Shown here: piece after piece, positions 1 to 11,125 of the stretch
How the letters are laid out: every line of letters begins with the position of its first letter
Position numbering within the stretch: the first letter of the stretch is position 1
Notes under the pieces: generated by a model
What the model was told of the DNA's origin: nothing
Database searches by the model: none
What the model saw: the letters and a program-made list of their open reading frames with translations, nothing else
DNA from: Tritrichomonas musculus
Taxonomy: Eukaryota > Parabasalia > Tritrichomonadida > Tritrichomonadidae
Direction: 5' to 3'
DNA length: 64,000 nucleotides
Assembly: GCA_039105265.1 (NCBI GenBank)
Contig: JAPFFF010000036.1
Coordinates: 372,001-436,000 of the forward strand
Program-made: the position numbers and the translations under genes

Positions 1-3000
1 AATTCTTGAAATTGAACATATTGTTGCTGTAAATTTTGCTCTAAGACATCGACATTATTATTTGTTGATTTAACTAATTCATATTCAAATTTTTTCTCAT
101 CAAGGTTTAATGTCGTAGGTATTTCATATTTCATAGTCTTCATTTCTTTAATCATTTTTCGAATCGGCTTACAAAATTTTTCGATTCTCAAGAATCTTTC
201 AGCATCATCAACATTTGGATAAATTTTTGTTACTTCATCTAATTTTGTTATTGCTTCTCCTGAAATTTCATTATATTCTTTGAAATGTGGGTCTAAAAAT
301 AGGTCGCGAGATTCAATAACTTTTTTCTTTAATTCTGGCAATATTTCATCTATCTTTTCAACGGTAAAATTCTTTTTTCCTGATAAGCCAAATTCTGTAA
401 TTATTTTCTCTGTTGTTAGTCCTGGCTCACTTCTCTTGTTTGCGATATAATTATAGTCTTGTAAGAGAGGCAAAACTCTAACATTAAAATAAGCTGTTGT
501 CCAATTTCCTTCTTCAGAACATAATTCGCTTAAGTTATTTTGGTCATATTTTTTACCAAATTTTTCGTTAAATTCTTTGATATTATCCAAAGTCTTCATA
601 ATAATTTCTATATCTTTTTGGCTTGACGCATACTCTTGAAGTTTTTCTTTCGTAATATTATTAGCCATGATGGCTTTTTCTTTTGTTTCTTTGTCTAATT
701 TGTCTTCAAATTTTTCGACCCACTCACGCCATCTTTGAATGGTTTCTGTATGTTTTGGGTCTGCAAGAAAAGCGTCATAATCTTTAATGAGTTCTGGCTC
801 TTTTCTTTTTGATTTTCGGAATTTCATCTTCACAACATTATAATCTAAATATTGTCTGAGCGCTGCTAAATCAAAATTCCATCTCTTCAAAAGAGTATTC
901 ATGGAATAATTTTTGCCTGATAATTCATTAAAATCTAACCTTAATTCTTCACATAACAAAAAAGCTCTTGCTTCAAAGGCATTTCCTTTTGCACTTTTCA
1001 AACCATCTACAGTACCATATTTTTCAACATCTAGATTATCTTTTGTTCTTTTTTCCATTTCCTCAAGTTCTTTTTTGATAGTAGACCAATCATATTTGAC
1101 AACCTCAGATAAATATTTTTTCAAATCTTTTCCTGAATATTCTTTGAAAGTATAGTTATTTATATCATCTATTTCTGGCATTTTATCTGTATCATTAATT
1201 TGGTCATACTTTTCTTTAAGCTCTAATATTTCGAGATGTAAATTTAAATCTTCTGGCTTATCATATTTTCTTAATAACGTTTCTTGAGTTTCATAATCTA
1301 AATTCAAATTTTTCATTTTATTTTTGATATCGTCTTGTGAAGATGCCCTTTCATTAGATTTTGCTTTTGTAATATCTCTAAGCATTTCATCGATAAGCGG
1401 GTCTAATTTTGTAGAGAAGATGATTTCTTTTGTCTTTTGATTCTTAGGGAATAATGAATTTCGATAAAAGATTAAGAGTTCTGCTATTGCTTTCTTAGCT
1501 TTTGGATATTTATTCTTGTTATCTTTATATTGACCTAATTCTCTAAGACAATCATAAAAATTATATTCTGTTCCATGTTGCTGATTCCAATAAGCTAAAG
1601 CATCTTGAATATCGTCCTCAGTACTTAAATCTTCCATTTCGGTTGTTTCATTTTCTAGATAATCTCGAAGCTTATTTAATTCTTGATATATTTTTTCACC
1701 ATAATCAGAACTTTTCAATATTTTATTTTTAATATCGTCTCTTGTATATTTGTCTTCTCTATAGAATTTATTCAATTGTTCAATGATAATATAACATTTT
1801 AAGCCATATCTTGCCCTTGACGGGTCATTCTGAAATTCATCTCGAACCCATATCAAATCTCGAGGAGGTTCTCCTGAAAAATATTTATTAAATTTCTCTA
1901 AATCATCTTTTAGGTCATCATTGTTATTTATATTATTGACTTTTCCTTCTTCATAATCTATAACGCTTTTTAATTTCTCTAAGCCTTCTAAGGTGTCTGG
2001 AAAATCATCTTCTTTAAATCGATTTCCTAAAATGTCTTTAACTTTTTTGAGTCTAGCTTCTCTTAATAACCATATTATAGCTTCTGATACATCATCTCCA
2101 AATTTATTAACTATATATTGTCTTTTGATTTTCTTTGGTCGAAAAGCATTATTATATTCATCGATAGCAGAATCTAAATCCCCAACTCCATTATATTTAT
2201 CTTCATTCCTTAAAACTTTTTCGAGATATTTTATCTGTTCATCTTCATTTTTCTTACTTTCTTCTTGGTCTTCCCAAAGGACATTATATTTTTCTTCAAA
2301 GAGTTTGATTCCATTATCGAGCTTCAATTTTTTCTCTATTTGGTTTTTATCTATTTTTTGAAACAATCTCATAGCCCATTTATATCTGTCGGCCCAAGAC
2401 GTTACTTTTTCGTATGGATTATTCAAGCTATATGCTTTAAAATACCCATCAATCTCTCCTGTTGTTAATATTTCTTTATACCTCTCATATTCTGCTATTT
2501 TCTTTTTCAAATATTGTCTTTTCTCTCTGCTTTTGGAATTGTCATATGCATCGACAGTTAAATCCTCTTCTCCGACTTCAGCTAAGATTTTTTGATATTT
2601 AGCTTTTTCATCAAAATTGCCTAACAAATACATAGCATTCTCTAAATCTTTTCGAATATCATTAGAGCGTAGTTCTGGGAATTCTTTCATTAATTCATCA
2701 TATGTATATTTCTTTGATGTCATGAAATTTGATTTTGAATCTTCTTCTTCGAATAATTCTTGTCTATTATAATAAGTACTTAATTTGTCATCCATATCTC
2801 CAATACCTCTGGCCAAATCATTATTATAACGAGCTTTCATCTCTTGTTCAGATGTTTTCTCTATCTTGTCATGATAATCATAATATACTAAATAAAACAT
2901 TACCGAATCATATCTATGACCATGTTTTTTAAACAACTCAGTCATTCCATCTGGCATTTTTGATTTATCCTGCCAAGCATTCAAATAGGACATAGCCAAA

Positions 3001-6000
3001 CTGTCATTGATTAATTTATCTAATTCTTGACTACAAATAGACCTTTCATTTTCTAGACGCTGTAAAGTTTTTTCGTCATCTTTGTCGTCTACAAGCTTAT
3101 TTAATTCTTCATTTGTAAATCCATATCTTTTCTCTAATTGTTTTACTTTTATTTTGACTTCCAAGTTCATAGAAGCATCTCTAAAATCATGAAATTTGTC
3201 TTTTAATTTATCTACATCAACAGTAGAACCATAATAATGTTTATAACTCTTTAGCAAATCTTTAAAGTATTGACTATCCCAATTCTGATTATTTGTTTGT
3301 TCTTTCTTTAATTTTTCATTTAATTGATGAATACCTTCTGGAGTTTCAGGGATTCCTTGAGCAGAAAAATTCTTAGATAATTTCGATATTTGATTAACCA
3401 AATTATGATATTCCAAAAATACTTTCCAATCCTCTTTATCTTTAGATTCATCTAAGACCATCTGAGAAAGTTTATATTTTGTCGTATTATGATTATTCCA
3501 TTTCTCTAGCTCCTTCCCTAATTTATCGTCGTTCTTATAATCCTTTAAATCATCAAGTCTTTTTTCCATTAATCTAAGTTGTTCTTGAACTGTATAATTT
3601 GTGCCTTCAAATTCTTTATCAAAGTTTCGAAGATATTCTTCCTTTTTTAATTCACATTTTAGAAATGGCTCAATATTTGCTCTTTTATGTTGAAAATGGC
3701 TGACAAACTCATATACGCTCTTCCATTGACTTCTGCCGGTAGCTAAATAGTCCGTCCAAGGCTTCCAAAATTCATTCGTTCCTAAATATGCCAAATCAAC
3801 TTGCTGATAACCAGATAAGTATTCATTTAAATAATCAATTTTTTGAGCATCAGTTTTTATTTCAGCAGGATAGTCAATACTTTGTTGACGAAACAACTGA
3901 CGAAATTGAAGCTCTAAATTTACTCTTTGTAGATATCTTATTGCATCATCATCATTTGGATAAGACTCTGCAAATTTACCAAAATCTTTTTCTGGAATAT
4001 GATCTTTCAAAGCCTGCCACATACCATATAAGTCCAGATTTCCTTTTTTGGATTTGTATGATTTACGCAATCTTATTGTATCGGTCAATAATGCATTAAA
4101 TTTTTCTGATTTATTAGTCATTCCTGGGGGATATGTATATTGTTTTCCTCCTGACCATTTATAATATTTTTTATTTAGAAAATTAGTCATGGCTGTATAC
4201 CTATCATCTTCACCCAAGAAAGCAAATTGATTATCTATCTTATTAATTTCTTGCTGTGTTGTATACATACCTATAGTTTTTAAAAATTCTTGAAACGCCA
4301 GACAATCGGAATCTTCTTTCCATGCCTTCTGATTCATATGTCCTGAGGTGAGAATCTGTATTTTTTCTACGATTTTTTCTAATCCATTTGAAGCATTTGC
4401 ATATTGGTCTACTTCTGCTTCTACCAAAGGCTTTGCTCCACCTTTATAGTCGATACTATTAGCATATAAATTATATAATCTACAATTTAATTCGATTTTC
4501 ATTTTTTGTGTATCGCCATTATATTTTCTATATATATCAAGTACTGGATATTCCTTTATTTTGTCCCATTTTTGTTTTGGAGCAATATTATTGTATAGGC
4601 CTAAACACTGTTCAAGTACTAAATCATTATCTCTTTTAAAATCGTTGACTTCTCCATTTGCTTTCAAATTTTCTTGTTTAATTTGTGCGAGAATAGCTTC
4701 TCCTACATAATAATCATCTCCTGAAGTCTTAACTTTATCCATAAAAGTTTGTAATTTCAAATCATTGTGGTATATTAAATATTCTTTTGCTGGGTTGACT
4801 AACTTCTTCAAAAAAGTCATTGCTTGTTGAGCTCCTCCTAATTTGTTTGCAAAATCAGTATAATTATCTATGATTACTTTTTGCATAAGTTCAGGAGGGC
4901 CCCAACTTTCCATAGCCTTTAAGAATTCCCCATTTATTTCTTTTGTCTTATTTTGTAATGATGCTGTTTCAACAAGATATTTAATACCTTCTTGTACTGA
5001 AATACCTCTTTCATGAAAGAAGGCAAGAGCATTCTGAGGGTCTCCTAATTGTTGATCTTCAAAAATACTATCCCATAACCCAATAGCTTTTGTAATATCC
5101 CAAGTTTTATTATTTTTATCAGTCCATAGTTCACTTTTTAGGCCTTGGTCTTCTTGCTTCCAACCTTCTATCTTTTGAAGAAAATATTCTGTAAATTTTT
5201 TGATATTAGCAAGGAAACAACTCTTTTCAGACGAATAACGTGATGGGTCTCCTTTTTTGATAATATATTCTTCAAAAGTTTTACATTTTCTAGCTGTTTT
5301 ATCAAATTTTTTATAGTCTCGGAAGACCGTCTCAACTTCTATATAATTCTTTAAGTCTAAAGGGTCGGTAATATCTTGATAATATTGATTTGTTGTGCTT
5401 GCTATCTCTTCTGGGAGTTCAATTTCTTCCGGAAGGTTTGATGAATCAAAAGTTTTTTTATACCACCGAGATATATCTTCTTCAACAAACTTATGATGAA
5501 AATCATTGTTGAATATAAAAACAAACACAGTACTTTCTGGATCAGGATTTCCACGACTTTGTAAATATGATTGTTTTATCTGCAAATACAGCTTTATTTC
5601 CTTATCTTTCTTACAATGACCAGCTATATCTTCCCAAGTAGCAATCCCAGGATATCTTTTGACCAAAGCTTGTATATTCGGATCTTTTGACCATTTCTCT
5701 TTTCGGGCAGCAAATTTGGCTAATTCTTCATCCAACATTTTGATAACGCCATCATAATTACATTCTGGGTCATTCAACAAATCAATTTTAGCACGATTTG
5801 TTTGATAATATCCTGGCTGATATTTGATTATTTCCATAGTTTTTGGATAAACTTTCTCTACATATTCACTGACTATTTTCTTGAAATCGAAGTGTTTTTG
5901 CACAACGAATACAAAATATTCAAAAGGTCTGCATGTTTCAATCAAATCATTTTTTGGTATTGATAATTGTTTTAGTTTTGGTAATTCGTTTTCTATTTCC

Positions 6001-7700
6001 TCTCTTAATTGTTTTAAAGCTGCGTCTGCATCTCCTTTGTTTTCATTCTTCAAAGCTATATATTTTCCATCTAAGCCATTATCAATTGAGTCATTTATAG
6101 TCTTATTATATTTTTCAATTTCTTCCTGATTTTCATCATTATTTTCATCGTTATTATACTTAAAGAGGCCAGGAGGCATATCTACAATTATCTTTGTCTT
6201 AAATATATTTATCCATTCATCATATAATTGTTTCCAAGCAGCCTCTGATTTTGCAGCATCGACATTTATTTTTTGTATTGCCTGATCTTGAGGTAATTGA
6301 GAATATTCATCATATTTTTTCTGAACATCTTCTTCCTGATGTTTTGGGAAATCTCTACCGAGCCATTCTTTGATTAAACTTCTAATGTTTTTATCTTTTG
6401 TAATATCTCTTTGAAAATTAACATCTACTTTAACAACTTTTTCTTTTTCAGCTTTGATAACCTGCCAATTTTGAACCATAAGAGCAGCAGCATCTTTGAT
6501 TCTCTTTTCTATTCCTGCTTTTGCTTCTAGAATACCATTCTCTGTTGATAAATATATTTTCTTATATTGTTCTGCCATATACTGTCCAATATCTTGAGCT
6601 CCATCAAATATTGATATTATATTATCTATTTCTCTTTCCGCATAAATGCGTTGTTGACTGGCTAAATAAGCATCCCAATCTTGCTTAAATTGTTCAAAAT
6701 TTATTTGGTCGATATGCTGATTTGCATAATATCCTGCATCATCATATAATTTAATAGCTTGTTCTTTTATCATCTCATTACCAACAACGCATTTATGCCA
6801 TTCTAAGTGCTTTAGTCTTTCTATGACCTGTAATTGTACAAAAGGATTATTGGCAGAAGCATATTCTCTAGCTAAATTATATCCTGTTAACCTGTGACCA
6901 TGTGATTGAAGAACCAAAACAGCATAAGAAACTAATAAAATAGGCAGACTTTTCTTTAATATTGCTTCACCGTTCTCTTTCGTTAAAAAATTTTCATTCT
7001 TTTTTTCACCATTAACGTAACTCCAAAAGGTTGCTGCTTGAGTTTCTTGTGTTTGAGCATCACCGTCAAATGTGAAATCCCAGAGAATTGGAAGAAAATC
7101 AGAAGCTTGAATAATAATTAGGTCTCCTTTGACGTTATTGAATAAATTAATTGCCTGATTAGACTCTGTTTTAGTCTGCCAATCTGCAATTTCACAACCT
7201 TTGACTTCTTTCAAAAAATCATCAACCATCTTATAATATATAAAATAATGAGCTCTCCTTGCTGAGAAAATACAATTTTCTGGCTTCATATAATCATTCA
7301 ACTTTTCTTCAAAACACAGGGGAGATTGGTATGCTTTCTTCCAAATACGGAAATAATATCTTGCTTCATCTTCTGTCCAACCAACTTGGTCGATAAGGTC
7401 TGCATATTTTGCAGGATAATCTAAACCTAATTTTTTATATCTTTCTTCTTGTATAATTTTAATCACATTGTCTAAATTATCAGCAGCATCAATATGAAAT
7501 TCAATATTAGATTTATTTTCCTGAAAGTTGTATGTTTCCCAAGTACTTAATGTTGCTGTTTCTATTAAGAGTCTGCAGGCATATTCACGGTCCTCTTCTG
7601 AAGTAAAAGCATCAATCCAATTTACTATTTCATTATTTGCTAGTACAGAACAATTCGTTTGCATAAAAGTTTTTAATCCATCTACTGAGACAGCCGACAT
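1..7700 (-). CDS. Giant alpha-helical repeat protein, 3' end outside the window
   Basis: I do not recognise this gene. Reading the minus strand from ATG at 7698-7700 (MSAVSVDGLKTFMQ...) gives one open frame to the left edge, about 2,566 codons, so the true protein is longer. It is rich in K, E, D, N, W and Y and looks wholly helical; I saw no signal peptide or clear membrane segment. Degenerate repeats recur roughly every 100 residues, with a core of aromatic residue, a few residues, acidic/Asp-Ala pair, then a Tyr/Phe-Leu helix; for example YPNDDDAIRYLQR and YPNVDDAERFLRI occur far apart. This suggests a long solenoid or spectrin-like rod, perhaps cytoskeletal (inference). The plus-strand small frames here are shadows. 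An open frame this long in such AT-rich DNA must be coding. Confidence 0.9.
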   Translation of the reverse strand, partial: MSAVSVDGLKTFMQTNCSVLANNEIVNWIDAFTSEEDREYACRLLIETATLSTWETYNFQENKSNIEFHIDAADNLDNVIKIIQEERYKKLGLDYPAKYADLIDQVGWTEDEARYYFRIWKKAYQSPLCFEEKLNDYMKPENCIFSARRAHYFIYYKMVDDFLKEVKGCEIADWQTKTESNQAINLFNNVKGDLIIIQASDFLPILWDFTFDGDAQTQETQAATFWSYVNGEKKNENFLTKENGEAILKKSLPILLVSYAVLVLQSHGHRLTGYNLAREYASANNPFVQLQVIERLKHLEWHKCVVGNEMIKEQAIKLYDDAGYYANQHIDQINFEQFKQDWDAYLASQQRIYAEREIDNIISIFDGAQDIGQYMAEQYKKIYLSTENGILEAKAGIEKRIKDAAALMVQNWQVIKAEKEKVVKVDVNFQRDITKDKNIRSLIKEWLGRDFPKHQEEDVQKKYDEYSQLPQDQAIQKINVDAAKSEAAWKQLYDEWINIFKTKIIVDMPPGLFKYNNDENNDENQEEIEKYNKTINDSIDNGLDGKYIALKNENKGDADAALKQLREEIENELPKLKQLSIPKNDLIETCRPFEYFVFVVQKHFDFKKIVSEYVEKVYPKTMEIIKYQPGYYQTNRAKIDLLNDPECNYDGVIKMLDEELAKFAARKEKWSKDPNIQALVKRYPGIATWEDIAGHCKKDKEIKLYLQIKQSYLQSRGNPDPESTVFVFIFNNDFHHKFVEEDISRWYKKTFDSSNLPEEIELPEEIASTTNQYYQDITDPLDLKNYIEVETVFRDYKKFDKTARKCKTFEEYIIKKGDPSRYSSEKSCFLANIKKFTEYFLQKIEGWKQEDQGLKSELWTDKNNKTWDITKAIGLWDSIFEDQQLGDPQNALAFFHERGISVQEGIKYLVETASLQNKTKEINGEFLKAMESWGPPELMQKVIIDNYTDFANKLGGAQQAMTFLKKLVNPAKEYLIYHNDLKLQTFMDKVKTSGDDYYVGEAILAQIKQENLKANGEVNDFKRDNDLVLEQCLGLYNNIAPKQKWDKIKEYPVLDIYRKYNGDTQKMKIELNCRLYNLYANSIDYKGGAKPLVEAEVDQYANASNGLEKIVEKIQILTSGHMNQKAWKEDSDCLAFQEFLKTIGMYTTQQEINKIDNQFAFLGEDDRYTAMTNFLNKKYYKWSGGKQYTYPPGMTNKSEKFNALLTDTIRLRKSYKSKKGNLDLYGMWQALKDHIPEKDFGKFAESYPNDDDAIRYLQRVNLELQFRQLFRQQSIDYPAEIKTDAQKIDYLNEYLSGYQQVDLAYLGTNEFWKPWTDYLATGRSQWKSVYEFVSHFQHKRANIEPFLKCELKKEEYLRNFDKEFEGTNYTVQEQLRLMEKRLDDLKDYKNDDKLGKELEKWNNHNTTKYKLSQMVLDESKDKEDWKVFLEYHNLVNQISKLSKNFSAQGIPETPEGIHQLNEKLKKEQTNNQNWDSQYFKDLLKSYKHYYGSTVDVDKLKDKFHDFRDASMNLEVKIKVKQLEKRYGFTNEELNKLVDDKDDEKTLQRLENERSICSQELDKLINDSLAMSYLNAWQDKSKMPDGMTELFKKHGHRYDSVMFYLVYYDYHDKIEKTSEQEMKARYNNDLARGIGDMDDKLSTYYNRQELFEEEDSKSNFMTSKKYTYDELMKEFPELRSNDIRKDLENAMYLLGNFDEKAKYQKILAEVGEEDLTVDAYDNSKSREKRQYLKKKIAEYERYKEILTTGEIDGYFKAYSLNNPYEKVTSWADRYKWAMRLFQKIDKNQIEKKLKLDNGIKLFEEKYNVLWEDQEESKKNEDEQIKYLEKVLRNEDKYNGVGDLDSAIDEYNNAFRPKKIKRQYIVNKFGDDVSEAIIWLLREARLKKVKDILGNRFKEDDFPDTLEGLEKLKSVIDYEEGKVNNINNNDDLKDDLEKFNKYFSGEPPRDLIWVRDEFQNDPSRARYGLKCYIIIEQLNKFYREDKYTRDDIKNKILKSSDYGEKIYQELNKLRDYLENETTEMEDLSTEDDIQDALAYWNQQHGTEYNFYDCLRELGQYKDNKNKYPKAKKAIAELLIFYRNSLFPKNQKTKEIIFSTKLDPLIDEMLRDITKAKSNERASSQDDIKNKMKNLNLDYETQETLLRKYDKPEDLNLHLEILELKEKYDQINDTDKMPEIDDINNYTFKEYSGKDLKKYLSEVVKYDWSTIKKELEEMEKRTKDNLDVEKYGTVDGLKSAKGNAFEARAFLLCEELRLDFNELSGKNYSMNTLLKRWNFDLAALRQYLDYNVVKMKFRKSKRKEPELIKDYDAFLADPKHTETIQRWREWVEKFEDKLDKETKEKAIMANNITKEKLQEYASSQKDIEIIMKTLDNIKEFNEKFGKKYDQNNLSELCSEEGNWTTAYFNVRVLPLLQDYNYIANKRSEPGLTTEKIITEFGLSGKKNFTVEKIDEILPELKKKVIESRDLFLDPHFKEYNEISGEAITKLDEVTKIYPNVDDAERFLRIEKFCKPIRKMIKEMKTMKYEIPTTLNLDEKKFEYELVKSTNNNVDVLEQNLQQQYVQFQE

Positions 7701-7784
7701 TCTTTATCAGATTTTAAATATAAATAAATTTTAATCATAGGTTTTTAAGCTATTTTTTATATAATTTTTTTGTAAAACAACTTC

Positions 7785-7945
7785 AAAACAACCAATTTTA
7801 GGCTTGAAAAGTTCATCAACTAGGGGTCTTCTACAAGCTGTAAAACAACCAATTTTAGACCATTTATAGGCTTGAAAAGTTCATCAACTAAGGGTCTTCT
7901 ACAAGCTGTAAAACAACCAATTTTAGGCCATTTATAGGCTTGAAT
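7785..7945. repeat. Promoter-proximal tandem repeat, about 69 bp unit
   Basis: The phrase AAAACAACCAATTTTAG recurs three times, the last two 69 bp apart, separated by near-identical text (AGTTCATCAACTA, GGGTCTTCTACAAGC). The first copy lacks a 9-bp CCATTTATA piece. It lies 85-245 bp upstream of the giant gene start, so it could affect that promoter, but no function is shown. Confidence 0.85.
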
Positions 7946-7949
7946 AGGG

Positions 7950-8007
7950 CGTAAATGGAGGGATTATTTGACGGACCGAAGGGACGTTAAATAATCACGC
8001 CATTTAT
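7950..8007. repeat. Imperfect 24-bp inverted repeat
   Basis: The left arm contains GATTATTTGACG and the right arm CGTTAAATAATC, with flanking TAAATGG/CCATTTA also matching. The loop is about 10 bp and GC-richer. It abuts the tandem repeat on its left and a transposon relic on its right, so it may be the footprint of another small element. Confidence 0.7.
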
Positions 8008-8017
8008 ATATACTACT

Positions 8018-9324
8018 TAAAAAAATGTAAATTATTCAATATTGAATTAACTCATAGAATATATAATTCAATAGAGCATTTTTCGGAAAAAGTATTGGTT
8101 AAAAATATAAATATTTGACCTTAACGATTAAGTCTTATTTTTTTCAAATTTTTATTGATTTTTTAATTTTATGATTTCAATCTGTAAAAAAAATAAAATC
8201 GATAAGATTTCATGAAAATGTTTTTATTTAATAATTTAAAATATATATCTGCGTAAATATTTTATTTTAATTCGTTTTTTAAGACGATATTAGAGATCGG
8301 CGAAAAAGGAATTTCCATATTTACAAAACTTTTTCATATCATTAAGATCCATATGTTTTAAAAATCCATTTTTTTTCGAAAAGAAAAAGGTTTGTCTGTA
8401 AAAAAATTTTTTTGTGAAATAATTTTTTCGTTTAAAAAATTTGTTTTCTTTTTAAAATGAAAAATACTTCTTAAAATGATCTTTTTTTTGCGAAATAATT
8501 TTCTTTTTTCAAAACACCAAGTCTTTTTTATATGAACAATTTTTTTTAATATAGATTTTCTTTTAAAAAAAAACAAGATCTAATAAATATATTATTTGAT
8601 TTTGATTTTTGAATACGTTATTTATTCATATTAAAAAAAAAAAAAACGTTATAATTGGTGGAAAAAACTACATTTTGAGGACAAAACTATTATTTTCATT
8701 CCCGATTTAAACTGTCTGCATCAAAAGCATCATTTAACAAGATTGGAAAGTGCCTCACAGCTTAATGAAGCAAATGATATTTTCTATATCATTAGAATGC
8801 TTCAAATTTTGAATATAGTTTGATCATAAGCAATGATTACGAGTACTTTATAATTTATACATCAAATATCATTCTTTATGATTTGAATAATATCTAAATA
8901 TATGTTTTTATTAAATAATTCTTTGAAATTCTTGTTAACTAAATTTTTTCTATCAATTTATATTTCGAAAGGAATTTATGATTTTAATTAAATTTTTTAT
9001 TTGAAATGATCGAAACTTATTGATATGATTTTACTTTTTGCACACACAAAAACTTTTCGCAAAGAAGCTTTTTTTTTATAAAAAAAAAATTTTCAAAAAT
9101 AAACCTTTTTATAAAAAAGTCACTTTTTTTTTAAAAAACAATTTTTTTTCGAAAAAGTGTATGCTTTCAGATATAACTTATACACATCAAAATAAATATG
9201 TTTTATAAATATAATTCTTTATTTTCAAAAAGGAAATCCCTTTTTCTCCGAGCTCTATTTATGCCTATTTTATTTGTGAAGTCTAATTGAATTTAATCTA
9301 TTGAATTTGAAAGGAGAACCTTAA
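8018..9324. mobile_element. TTAA-type MITE copy split by a nested element
   Basis: Bases ~8021-8290 and ~9257-9320 together match, in reverse orientation, the compact element at 12633-12979. The right end is AAGGAGAACC followed by TTAA; the left outer terminus is missing, so the copy is truncated. A 963-bp TA-flanked element (8293-9255) sits inside. No coding capacity is seen. Confidence 0.75.
8293..9255. mobile_element. Nested non-autonomous DNA transposon with TA target duplication
   Basis: The ends are inverted copies: GAGATCGGCGAAAAAGG at the left and CCTTTTTCTCCGAGCTC at the right, each bordered by TA (8291-8292 and 9256-9257). The related element at 12633-12979 shows the uninterrupted host text at this point with a single TA, which gives a paralogous empty site. 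A TA duplication is typical of Tc1/mariner-like elements. The inside is AT-rich with no transposase; the 72-codon minus frame here is low complexity and probably chance. Confidence 0.75.
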
Positions 9325-9409
9325 AAAAAAATCTAAATATTAATAAACAATCTACTAATTTATTGCTTTTATTTATTATTTCTATAAAAAATGGAAAGAA
9401 TGAAATTAT

Positions 9410-9530
9410 GAACGAAAATAAAGTTTTTAATTTTTGATTATGTTGTTGAACGAAAATAAAAAATTTCACGAAAATAAAGTTTTTAGTTTTTGTTTATGTT
9501 GTTGAACGAAAATAAAGAGACTTGAATTTA
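9410..9530. repeat. AT-rich tandem repeat (GAACGAAAATAAAG...TATGTTGTT)
   Basis: Phrases GAACGAAAATAAAGTTTTT and TTATGTTGTTGAACGAAAA recur two to three times with a period of about 40-65 bp. The block lies just beyond the 3' end of the decayed kinase gene. Confidence 0.6.
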
Positions 9531-9532
9531 GA

Positions 9533-11109
9533 TTATCCTTCTTCGATTCGTTCAAAAAGTTGTGAAAATGTTTCTTCTGTAAGATCGTTTGCTTCAACAT
9601 TTGAAAATTCTTTCCCAATCATTTTTATAATTGTATTAAACCGTTCTTTTGTTCGTTTATCTTTATCTTTATTCGATTCTTCTTCAGGTTCTTTGTTTTG
9701 TTTCATTTCGGTTGCTTCTTTTTTATTTATTTCTGTTTTTGAATGCTCTTCATGAAATGAAGATTTGCAAGGAGAAGAAGAAGTTAAAGATCATATTCAA
9801 TATTTAATTTCGGCTGCTTCTTTATCATATTCAATCTCCTTGCAAATTTTCTCTAGTGAAAACATTATTCTTCAATACTTCTTTTGGAATATCTTCATCA
9901 TTACAATTTGGCATGACTTTCTTGATTTCATTTACTAATTGAGTGTTTGGTAAAGCATATTTCATTTTTGGAATTAAAAAATCATTTCGATTTTTGTTAG
10001 CTTCATAATCATTTTTTAATTCGTCTAACAATTTTGGTATATATTTAAAATCTTCAGTTTTTAATGAATCTTTTAATATCATTAAAATATCATAAAACAT
10101 TCAGCATTATTTTGAATATTTTCATATAAAATCTCAGGTTGATTCAAGCATTCCATAGATGGAATTGCATATAAAATGCATTTTAATTCATTTATATTTT
10201 TAATAATTTCTTCATCTTTTTCAAAAAATTGGAAAAGATCACGAATTCTTCTTGCAAAGCTGATGCTATCTTCTTGTGATTTTGAGATTTTTAGATGTGA
10301 ATCATCTGCAGTAATGTATTGACCGAATTTGTCAATAATAGAATTAGCTAGTGAACTTATATAACTGTTATCTAGTTCATTCCAAAATATCATTGTATTC
10401 AGTAAATCTTGAAGTTTATCTATATCATATGTTTTCTCAAAATAACCTTTAATAATTTCATCTGCTTTCTTTGCTCTTTTGAATTTATATGAATGAATAA
10501 GAACATTTAGTTTATTCTCATCTTTAATTACTTCAATTCCACCACGTTCATTTATTTGATAGGATAATTTATTTAAATATCTTAGAATATTTTTAAATCT
10601 TTTATATATGAACTCAAATGTATTTGAATCGTCCTCTTTTTCGTAGCCCAAATCAATATTGATTTTTTTTCAAATTCAATAAGACAATCTTTAATATGTT
10701 CAATAATATGATTAAGATAAAATATCAATTTCGAATTTTCTCTTATCATTTCTCTATATCTTATACTATTTTCCGGATTTTTTTGAATAATTTCATTATT
10801 AACACTATATTGTATAACTTTTTTACAAAGATGATCTAGATATTAGTCAGTTAAACTGTCATAATCAATTTTATTTAAATTTCTGTTTTCAATTGCACTG
10901 ATTAATAAACGTAAATATTCATTCATTGATTCAAATTCATCGTTTTTTTTTTTTTCAAAAGATACAGTTTTCAGTTCATATAAATAATTATCAACTTTGT
11001 CGTCGTCAAATTCATCATCTAATATTGTTCGGTCTGATGAAAGTATTGAAAAAATGGTATCAAATGAATAGCGTTCTTTTGGATTCCCTGACCAACATTT
11101 TGAAATCAT
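9533..11109 (-). pseudogene. 3' part of a TKL-type protein kinase gene, decayed
   Basis: On the minus strand the first block (10843-11109) opens with the end of a kinase C-lobe: ISKCWSGNPKERYSF matches subdomain XI (CW...P..R..F) of tyrosine-kinase-like kinases common in trichomonads. It continues into a helical C-terminal region. An in-frame TAA at about 10840 is followed by matching coding text, then a shift in an A-run near 10670, the block 10082-10651, another shift near 10090, the block 9831-10100, and a final acidic helical stretch ending FERIEEG at 9533. Everything upstream of subdomain XI, including ATP-binding and catalytic loops, is missing; the truncation point lies only about 15 bp from a tRNA gene. 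The host gene is therefore broken and 5'-truncated. Confidence 0.75.
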
Positions 11110-11125
11110 CTCTTTCTAAAAAAAG

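Noticed and set aside
913-7734. Plus-strand open frames inside the giant minus-strand gene
   Set aside because: They lie opposite a single continuous frame of better composition and show S/F/L-rich antisense-like translations.
8358-8576. 72-codon minus frame as a gene
   Set aside because: K/F-only low-complexity translation within the inverted ends of a transposon.
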